Shown: positions 10,046 through 19,500 of the stretch, piece by piece | Layout: each line of letters begins with the position of its first letter | Numbering within the stretch: position 1 is the stretch's first letter | DNA from: Amphibalanus amphitrite | Taxonomy: Eukaryota > Arthropoda > Thecostraca > Balanomorpha > Balanidae | DNA length: 64,000 nt | Assembly: GCF_019059575.1 (NCBI RefSeq) | Contig: NW_024882968.1 | Location: 62,001-126,000, forward strand | Reading direction: 5' to 3' | Position numbers and translations under genes: made by a program | Notes under the pieces: generated by a model | Databases searched by the model: none | What the model was told of the DNA's origin: nothing | Seen by the model: the letters and a program-made list of their open reading frames with translations, nothing else

Positions 10046-11660
10046 TAACACTGACGCATTAAGACAAATATGGCGCCCTGCGGCATATGTGGTACATTCA
10101 TATCTGCCGTGTAAGCAGCCATCCCTTAATTACAGCGCATCCTAATCGTCCAATGTTCGACAAAGTTGCGCACATTCTGCGCTTTGCGGCAAAAATGGCG
10201 CTTTGAGACAAACGTGGCGCACTGCAACAAACATGGCGCATTCGTTCATGTCGCTTAACAGTTCATCCACCCACCAAATTCTAGCCCAATCGGACTTAAA
10301 CTGAAAAAGTTATGTACATTTGAATATTTCACTATAAAATATCTCCGCAACGGAGGTGCCCAGATTTGCACGTGTGCCAAGTGACCACCGGTGGTGCAAG
10401 CAGGACTTGTCCCCTCACTGACTGCACCATTTCAGTGTTCCTGACTTGTGCTGTTTTCGTGCTATAAGGCCACAAATCGGCAAAAACACGATAATCTGGG
10501 AGGTACGCGACACAAACACGTGGCCACGTGACACGTGCCGGACCTTTCATAGCTTCACCGTTCACGCCACGTGATGACCCATCGACGTGGCCATCAGCAT
10601 ATAAAAGATGACCCCGGCCGGTGTCACCGTCCCTGAACAGTGGACGGCTAAACTAGAAAAACGGGAAAATTTAGTGAAATTTCACCTTTCGAATATATAA
10701 TTTCCCCAGAATTTTGAATTTTTCATTTTACACAAAATCCGAGATAGCAGTTTTTTAGCCCCCTTCATTCTGTGTCTATACCCGTTTTCAGATCGACCCT
10801 ATCATAAAAACTGACGGCCTGACGGCTATTTCCCCCATTCCTTGCATTTCACAATGCTAGTATATTTAAGCACCAAAATTGACCCCGTGCCACGGCACGT
10901 GCAATAGCACGTGCGCCACGTGATCACTGGTGCGACAAGCTGGACTCGTCTGCTCACCGGCTGCACTGATTTGGTGTCGCTGGGTGGAGTGGTTTCGGAG
11001 CCATAGGGCCCCAAGCTGGCCAATGTCGGATTTTCCTGGAGGTTCCCCCATCAAACACGTTTGCACGTGGCACGTACTTTTCAATCGCCCCATATCTGAC
11101 CCATACCATGTGGTAGCCGACACCCCGGGGCACAACATATTGAAACATTTTCAAAATCTAACGTGGAAATTTTTTGCAAAATCGATTTGAAAATAATTTT
11201 TCGAAATCGCCATAGGCTTAGCATGGGGTAACTGTCCGTCCCGATTACCCGAAATTTTGTCATTTATATTTTGAATAATTACCACCATGAAGTGGGGTCC
11301 CGGCCCGAGATTCGACCCTAAAAATATAATTCATTTCTAACGTGGAGTTTTTCCGCAAATCGCATTTTAAATTTTCCCCCATGTTAACCCTATGGGAAAA
11401 TGCACGTGCCGATTACCCCAAAACGTGTCAATTATATTTTTTGTAACTTTGCCAGCAGGTAGCTCCCCCACACGGGACCAAACGGTGAAAATGGCAAGAA
11501 AATCTAACTATCCGTTTTCGAGGGTATCAAGATGACCCAAATCGCGGCAGAAACGCTAAACACCCCCCTAGAGAGGTAGCTCAGGTTGGGATTTTCAATA
11601 GAAAATCACAATTCTAAAGAATAGTGATTTGTCTTAATTGAAAAGTCCCAACCTTCGGAT
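10046..11660. repeat. CACGTG module (array B, second copy)
   Basis: Complete module with TATAAAAG at 10600-10607, CACGTG clusters near 10515-10575 and 10890-10925, and the terminal hairpin at 11583-11654. The tail has diverged from the other copies near 11430-11530. Confidence 0.85.
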
Positions 11661-11693
11661 AGGCCCGGGCAGCGCTTGTCGAACAGCACTGCG

Positions 11694-12390
11694 GATCCGA
11701 AGGTTGGGACTTTAATTGTGAAAAACCGCCCGCCCGCCGCAAAACGCAAACACCGCAAAACGCGCAAAACGCACGCCCAAAACGCCAACGCAAATGCCGC
11801 AAAAAAAACAAAAAATCGCCCGCCCGCCGAAAACCGCAGAAAAAAAAAACTCAAAAAACGCCGCAAAAAATCAAACCGCCCGCATCGCACGCCAAAAAAC
11901 GCCCGTCCGCCGCAAAACGCGAACACCGCAAAAAAAACGCAAACACCGCCGCCGCAAAAAAAAAACGCCCGCTGCCAACCGCAAAACGCCGCAAAAAAAC
12001 GGCCGCCGCCGGCAACCGCAAAACGCTGCAAAAAAATGGCCGCCCGCCGGCAACCGCAAAACGCTGCAAAAAACGGCCGCCCGCCGCAAACCGCAAAACG
12101 CCGCAAAAAAAACGGCCGCCCGCCAGCAACCGCAAAACGCCGCCCGCCTCAAACCGCCGCAAAAAACGGCCGCCCGCCGCAAACCGCCGCCCGCCGCCAA
12201 ACACAAACACCGCAAAAAACGGAAATACCGCCGCAAAAAAACGCCCGCCCGCCGCCAACCGCAAAACGCCGCAGAAACGGCCGCCCGCCGCGAAACGCAA
12301 ACACCACAAAAAAAAACGGAAAAACGCCCGTCCGCCACCAGACGCAAACACCGCCGCAAAAAACACACGAAGTCCGCAAAACGCAATTAC
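11694..12390. repeat. T-poor GC-rich minisatellite, copy 3
   Basis: Third minisatellite block after the conserved spacer. It carries more indels and GGCAACCGCAAAACGCTGCA variants than copies 1 and 2. Open frames (241 codons plus, 301 codons minus) are composition artefacts; the minus one runs into flanking repeat. Confidence 0.9.
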
Positions 12391-12573
12391 TGACCTATTA
12401 AGACAAATATGGCGCCGTGCGGCAAGTGTGGTGCATTCATTTCTGCCGTTTAAGCAGCCACCCTCAATCAAAGCGCTTCCTCGGATTTTCCACGAGGTTC
12501 CCCCTTCAAACACGTTTCCACGTGGCACGTGCTTTTCAATCGCCCCATATCTGACCCATACCATGTGGTAGCC
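12391..12573. repeat. Truncated CACGTG module
   Basis: Only the first ~80 bp of the module lead-in and about 100 bp from its interior (TTTTCCACGAGGTTCCCCC to CATGTGGTAGCCG) remain. An internal deletion joins them near 12478, and homology ends at 12573, where unrelated AT-rich sequence starts. Confidence 0.7.
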
Positions 12574-13276
12574 GTATAAAAATGTCTTATTGTATTGCCC
12601 GGCAACGGTCTGTCCTGGCACGTGGCATAATTTTTGAGATAGGTATATCCTGTATGCTATTTTCGTGTAGTAATGAATACAACAAACACTAAGAATAGCT
12701 TGAGATAGCGGGATACGTTTAGTGAGATGGTTGCGTGCGAAAGTTATTTTTAACAACAGTTAGCTGCTAGAAACGTGCTGGGTATCAACAATTATCAAGC
12801 GTCAAGAAGTCTCATTATAAAGCGCAATACAAGTCGTACATTTATGATCGTATGAGACGTTCTGCATTGATCTTATAACCACTTTTCAAACAGACAAAAT
12901 AGAAACTAAAAAAGTAATTATGCAGCGAACTACTATGTGAACTTCATTCGACGTCAGGCAACCATCTCTCCGGGGGCGCCACGAGGAGGCATCCCACAGT
13001 GTGGCATATCGGCAAACACAGATCTGCTGTAGCAGGTGAATATTATTTACCCTGCCGATGGCATTGGCAGCAATAGCCGATATTCCCACTGTCCGCCCCC
13101 ATAAATTTTGCCTGTGGCAATGCAAGCCACTCCATTCATTATGAATGGTTTACCTTATTGTTCAACATCAAAACTAATAATGGGTCAGCTACTCAGGACG
13201 AGTCAGCATCACCTAGCCTTACGTAACATACATTGCTTTTTTGCGAATAGTTGATGAATGCATCTATAGCTTCAAT
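12574..13276. other. No recognised feature
   Basis: AT-rich sequence. Short frames only, none with a recognisable domain, and no inverted ends noticed. Confidence 0.4.
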
Positions 13277-13280
13277 TTAA

Positions 13281-14453
13281 CCCGCGCCCCACTGGGGTCT
13301 GTGTATAACACGCCCTACTGGGGGGGGGGCTATTCATAGCCCCCCTCCTAACTCCGAAACTACTGGGCCGATCGTCAAAATTCAAACGGCGTCTGATAGC
13401 CCCGGACAAACTGTCGAGCGAAACCTAATTTCATTGACCTCGAGGTCACCGATGACGTCACAGGTCAGGTCAAAGTAAAAATTATTAGCATTTTGGCTTG
13501 TTCACATTTTGGGCTCTGGCCGCCGTCTTACAAGTCAGATCAGGCTCATTTTTGGTTTCCACACTCGTGAAGAGATGCTCTAGATACTTTGAGGGTACCA
13601 AACTTGTACTTTGATTTTCAGGTCAGGGTCAGGTCATCACAGGTCACGAAAATATTATATCATGCGTCGGTCACGTGACACATGTTTTATGGTCCATTTA
13701 GGCCATAGATTTCGAATTTGATGTCGTCTGTGTCATTCGAGGTCATTTGGAGTCGAATTTAGCTAAGGTCAGGTCACTTTCAGGTCAAAAAAGGTCAAAT
13801 TTTGAAGTTTACATTTTTCAACAAAAAAGGTGTCTAATGGATGCAGTTTGAGCTCAGGAACACGGTGGTGCCATTTATATTGGTGTACGATGTCAAATAC
13901 GTACTGAAAAATTGATTTGAAAAATAAATAATTGTGAATTTTTTGCAATAATGCGTATAACTTGGCCATTTTTGAAGATATTTAGCTAAAACTTGCTAGA
14001 GTTAGTCAACATCATGCGTTCTGTCACATATATTCCGGTTTTTTCGAAAACTCAAAAACTTTTTGAAAGAAATATAAAAATATAAATTTTGAATATTATT
14101 ATATAAAATTTTCGAAATTTTGAAAATTTTGAAAATCCGAGATTGCAGTTTGATAGCGCAGTCAATTCTGAGTCCTTTCATGCAAAGAAATTGAATCTAG
14201 CTTAAAAACTGAGCTCTTGGGAGCGATTGCCGTGGTTCAATGTTTTGCGTCGAAATCGGACGAACATGACGTCACTCTGACGTCATTTCCGGCGGACCTA
14301 TGGTAGTTACGAAGTTCAAATTTTGACACAAGGTGTCAAATTGATGCAGCCGAAGGTCCTGAAAGTTTGGCGTCGATCTGTCAAGCGGTTTGGAAGTTAT
14401 TGCAGAAAAACGGGAGGGGGGGCTATAAATAGCCCCCCCCAGTGGGGCGCGGG
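13281..14453. mobile_element. 1.17-kb TTAA-flanked AGGTCA-rich element
   Basis: Terminal inverted repeats CCCGCGCCCCACTGGGG (13281-13297) and its inverse (14437-14453) are flanked by TTAA at 13277-13280 and 14454-14457. Inside each end lies a G-run/C-run hairpin (GGGGGCTATTCATAGCCCCC near 13328 and a related one near 14414). The interior has AGGTCA clusters and an AT-rich core similar in layout to 3613-4566. No transposase frame. Probably a piggyBac-like non-autonomous element, with superfamily inferred from the TTAA alone. Confidence 0.8.
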
Positions 14454-14457
14454 TTAA

Positions 14458-15091
14458 AATTGGACGTCATTTACCCCAAGAAAAGCTTTTAAAAGAATTT
14501 TACTCAATTAGATAGTGACTACTTCAAATTTGGCGAATAGTTTGCTGAATGGATGCCAATGAGATAGGTCATTAGAACGCTTCTTTGAAGTTTCATATTT
14601 AGACATTGGAGCCACTACAAAACGGTTATATCGGGGATCAAAACCCAAACGGAGCTAGGAATCTGATGCAACTCGCTTTTGTACCTTTCTTGACGTAATT
14701 ACACTTAGTTTGCATAATACGTTCGTGGAACTGGGATAAAACTTATTATATTACTGACACGTTTATATTGGGGGATCAGAAGCCGAACGGAGATACAGCC
14801 TGATGCAGCTGATGCATTGTACGTGTCTTGACGTAGTTAGGATTAGCTTTCAAAAGAAATGGAACTGGTTTAACTGTACATTTTTGCCCAAAGTACAAGA
14901 TAGTTATTGACGTCCCAAAACCTGCCATAACCAACAAATTTAACTAAAGAAGAAATGAGGTACATGCATTCTCAAATAGACCATGCGAGCACACAAGCAA
15001 GTCATGCAAGCATGTAAGTTTTTTTATTTTTTTTTTTTAGGGTGGCATGCAAGCACGGAAAGTTTTTTTTTGTGGAAAATGGCATGTGACT
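14458..15091. other. Intergenic sequence with a degenerate duplication
   Basis: Two diverged copies of a segment of about 165-180 bp start near 14625 and 14769; compare GGGGATCAAAACCCAAACGG with GGGGGATCAGAAGCCGAACG. From 14990 a CATGCAAGCA-rich, poly-T stretch leads into the GACTCC repeats; its AAGCACGGAAAGTTTTTTTT motif recurs at about 15697. No gene seen. Confidence 0.5.
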
Positions 15092-15357
15092 CAGGGCTGC
15101 GGAGTCGATGGATTTTCGGCGACTCTGACTCCAACTCCGACTTTCAAAAACCAACTCCGACCCCGACTCCGCGCAGAAATGTCGACTCCGACCGACTCCA
15201 ACTCCCGACTCCGACTCCGCAGCACTGCCAGGACAGCGGAGTCGATTGATTTTCGGTGACTCCAACTCCGACTCCAAATCCGGTTTCCAAAATCGACTCC
15301 GACTCCGACTCGACTCCGGGCAGATCTGTCGACTCCGACTCCGACTCCGCAGCCCTG
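15092..15357. repeat. GACTCC-rich inverted-end repeat, unit 1
   Basis: Starts CAGGGCTGCGGAGTCG and ends with the exact inverse CGACTCCGCAGCCCTG. An internal junction (CCGCAGCACTGCCA then GGACAGCGGAGTCG, about 15216-15243) shows it is two monomers of about 130 bp, each bounded by inverted ends. The interior is (GACTCC)n with a GATGGATTTTCGGCGACTC motif. It looks like a MITE-derived tandem; long Ser/Arg/Glu frames on minus are artefacts. Confidence 0.8.
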
Positions 15358-15365
15358 CGAAGCAC

Positions 15366-15647
15366 CAGGGCTGCGGAGTCGATGGATTTTCGGCGACTCT
15401 GACTCCGACTCCGACTTTCAAAAACCAACTCCAACCCCGACTCCAACTCCGCGCAGAACTGTCGACTCCGACCGACTCCAACTCCCGACTCCGACTCCGC
15501 AGCACTGCCAGGACAGCGGAGTCGATTGATTTTCGCTGACTCCAACTCCGACTCCAGATCCGGTTTCCAAAATCGACTCAGACTCCGACTCGACTCAGGG
15601 CAGATCTGTCGACTCCGACCGTCTCCGACTCCGACTCCGCAGCCCTG
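15366..15647. repeat. GACTCC-rich inverted-end repeat, unit 2
   Basis: Tandem second copy of the preceding unit, separated by 8 bp, with the same terminal 16-mers and the same internal junction. Four monomers in all make up the array. Confidence 0.8.
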
Positions 15648-16544
15648 CCGGAAGCACACATGCAATCGTACAAGCAAGCACACATGCAAGACATGCAAGC
15701 ACGGAAAGTTTTTTTTGTATTTTTTTTTTTTGTTTTTAATGGAAAATGACATGCAAGCACAAATGCAATCTCTGACTCTGAGTGTTGGAATTGGAATAGA
15801 TTGCTTCATGTCGTTTCGTTTTTAGCCTACCTAAGGTTCAGTAAACCCCCTCATTGGTTAATTAAGGCGACAGGGTGGGGGATAGCAGTCTCCAGGCAGA
15901 GTTTAGTCACCTCCCCACTAACCGCCTACCTATTTCCGTTGACATGCCAGCACAAGCATCACCTGACACACTCGGCGGACCAAGCTGCTCGGCTAGCCAG
16001 CTGCATGTCACATCTAACGCACGTAGCGCCACCTAACGCATCTCCCACGCCTGGGCAAGGTTCCGTAAGCTCACACCTTGGAGACTGCTATGGGAGAAGA
16101 ACAATGAGCGGGGACAGTGCAGCCTCGAGATTTTTCACCTATGTACTTATTTTCAGGCTCTTTACATCCTCCTACCTAGGTATAATAGAATGAACGCCTA
16201 GCGACCTAGTACCACTTTTTTGACAGCTTCCTACCAGTGACGCGTATTGACCAGCTGGTGCATACACCATGAGCGTTATTAATGGCACCGGACCAGCGTA
16301 AAAATGTGCAGTTGTGCACTGCTGATGGGTGTGTTAAGGAAAGAAACTCCGGAAGCTCCTACGGTAGAAAGGGCTAAGGGCAGAAAGAAAGAAATACTGG
16401 TTGGCCTAGGCCTCCCAGACCCCGAATTCAACACCGACCTGTGTGATATTCTGCTTCCAAACACGTAACGTAACCACCTTGTGGAGCCCATTGACACGCG
16501 CGTGACATAGTGTCGGTCGTATTCTATCCGATGAAAAGATAGCA
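15648..16544. other. Flank between GACTCC repeat and Rep-helicase ORF
   Basis: Contains a 13-bp perfect inverted repeat, ATAGCAGTCTCCA at 15882-15894 and its inverse at 16079-16091, enclosing about 185 bp; this may be a small MITE or part of the Helitron 3' end. The 3' untranslated part of the Rep-helicase transcript must lie here. I could not identify a CTRR terminus with hairpin convincingly, nor a polyadenylation signal. Confidence 0.4.
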
Positions 16545-19500
16545 TTACTGTGCAGGCCTACCAGTTTTGCGACCCCGCTTGGCGGGTCGTCCGCGACTAA
16601 CTGAAGTGGACGCTGGCCTTTTAGCCCCGGTTGAAGACCGCTTACGCTTGGGAACACTCATCTCTAGCTGTCTGTGTTTGGACTGAGTCAAATAGATGGG
16701 CCTGGCGAGTATCAGGCTTTCTTCTGTAGCTAACATTTTGTTTATAACCGCTACGACTTCCACCATTTCTACATGTCTGCCGGAAGCAGCGAGACATTGC
16801 AAAACAATTTCACCTACGTCCTGAACATGATGCTGTCTCCACGCCCTGTGTACGTAATCTGCAATCAAATTTTGCTCCCGTGACCATTCAGCTCCGCCCT
16901 CTATCTCTACGTAAAGACGCCACGTTTTGGCGGCATTAATGCGCATTTGGCGCTCAAAAATTTCTGCTTCAATGACGTCATCATTAAGGCGCTGAACATT
17001 TATTTCCTGCGCGGTAGGCCATTCTGTCTCAGGAATGTACATGTGCTTTGGATGTTTAACGCGCGAAACTACGACAGTCCAAAAGCCCGGATTGCCCACC
17101 CATTCCTTTACTTTAACTTCTACCCGAGACAAAGTGGCACCCTGGCCTTTAAAGCCGGTAAACGCGCTGCCCCCCTCGAGCGGAAAACCTACGCGAAATT
17201 CAGAACAGTTAACTTCAGAAACAGCGCTGCCCTTTTTGCGAGATGCACGGCCGCGTTTCACTGCACGGATGGGAACAAGATCATCTGCGTCTTCTATGCC
17301 TAGAACGTTTTGACCACCGTTGGCGGTATAGCCAGGAACACGAACGACAATAAACTCGGGCAAATGAGGCGCACACTTTGGTGTGCGCAAAACTAGCTTA
17401 ACAGGGTCCGCGGTGGCCACTAGTTCATCCAGACAGTTACCCTCTAAATCATTGCCATTTACTTTAACGATGACGCTTCCCACCGGCACCTGATAAACGT
17501 TTTCCCTATCTGAATGGGGCGTGTCGATAGGCTCCACAAGTGTCACACCTTCAACACGTACTTTTTCCGCAAAGTCGCGACGGCTAATAGTCACGAGCAA
17601 ATCATCTTCTAGATATAGGGGACCCACAAACTCTACCTGAGACCCGTTAAATAGCCCGAAGCTGGGTGCTACATTTTCTAGCAGCATCAGCGGCAGACCC
17701 CTACACGCAAAGAGAACCGAAGGCACCGCGCGAAACTCTTTTGCCGATAATTTTTGTAATTTCTGAGCCTTCCTGGCTGGCATGTGCTGTGAATTTACGG
17801 CCATGACGTGAGCGCTCCTATCTGCAGCAAAATTAACCAGAGCACGAGCATTATCAGATTCTACTGTTGAACGGTTTGCAGCCCACTCACTAAACCAGTG
17901 ATACCCATGTAACGTTATAGCACATTTCCACGCAGGATCGGCAGACAAATCCTCAGTTGTGGCACAGTTTTCCTTGAGCCACTGAATTTTCTCCGGGGTG
18001 GCCTTACCGTATCTCATAGACGGAAGAATCTCCTTAGTAAATTTTGCGGCTACCTCGTCATTTTCAACAGTACGACGCACCTCATTTAAATAAACAGTTT
18101 CATAGTCGCCGTCGTACGCGGCGGCGCGAAAACGAGCTACTTCCGCACGTACGCGGTCACTAAGATCAGCGCGGTTTACACCTAGCGTTTTTCTCCACGT
18201 TTCATACCCTGGCAAAGTGTCAAGCGCCGGCATTCTGAAAAGTTCACGGAAAGATGCCATACCCAAAATAGAGGCCTCACAGCATGCATTACCGTCGTCC
18301 GAGCGCTGACGCAAGCTCCAAATAGGAACATCCCCGATTGGAAAAATTTGCGCTGGATCACCGACAAACAGGACACCTATGTGATCCATGTTAACACCTG
18401 CCTGACCGAGACGCTGCATTACCCAACGTATCATGCGACGCTGAATCATTGAAAATTCGTCAAAAATTATCAAACCTAGCTCAGTACTAAGGCTATCACA
18501 AAGCTGCAAAAAGCGACGGCTATCCTCGGCCAGCGGCTCGTCCCCTGTTTGGCCCACGCTGATGGCGTATAAGCGGTGAATGGTAGTGGCGCCATGCGCC
18601 ATGTGAAAAGACGCACATCCTGTCGGCGCCGACAATTTAACTACATCCGTCCACTTGGCAAAATCATCACCTAACATTTCACTGAGCTGATGCACGGCCG
18701 AACGCAAAGTAAAAGATTTGCCGGCACCGGGATCTCCTAGCAAGAACGCGCGCAGTGCCTTCGGCGGCGTTTGCCGCAAGTCTACAATATCCGGTCTGAC
18801 GGGTGGGACCTGACGCGATGAGCCCGCCAGACGCCACTGCTTAACCTGCCTATCGTATGTATCCCACTGGCGACGCGAGCAAGCAAATTCCCTCTGTTGC
18901 GTTAAATAGCGCTTTAAAACCGCCGACAGCACGCGCTGACGCCCTGAGAGGGCAGCCAGCGGTGCGTGTGCGACGTCTCCTGTACCGCTAGCGACTAGCC
19001 TACGATAATTGCGACGCACTAGGTCGGGATTAACTGGCCTGTCTCCTAGCCAGTCTGCCTGAAAATCAAAACCAGCCGGATTGGCAATGCCGGCCGCGGC
19101 CACCCCTGGTACGCAATTTGCTTCCCCATCATCCGCCGACCTATAATCTCCCCGATTACCTAGCATGGCGTCTAGAGCCGTCTGATAAAAACGATCGGGC
19201 AAACGCGTCGCATTCGCCTCCGGCTCCACTGGTTCATTTTGTTCTAAAACAACTTGATCTTCGGGATCGGGGTCGTCGCTATCCGACGACTCGGACGCAC
19301 TCGAATCGTCGTTGGCGTCAGACGGATGAAAATGATTATGATACCGCCGCACAAAAGCCGGAACGTCTAAGCCTGTTGACAGCAGACGATGGTACCTACA
19401 GATCCAATGGATGCACACCTCAGCCGGTGAAGCCTGCTGGGACGGCATTAGGTCCTCTGCAAGCAAGCAGGGTTCACACCAAAGAACAATATCGCGGGCG

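Noticed and set aside
15002-15809. Ser/Arg/Glu-rich frames of 167 and 221 codons
   Set aside because: Translations of (GACTCC)n and its inverse, both strands open, no conserved domain.
15882-16091. 13-bp inverted repeat as the Helitron 3' terminus
   Set aside because: It encloses about 185 bp and lacks the short hairpin plus CTRR expected of a canonical Helitron end. No matching feature was found on the 5' side.
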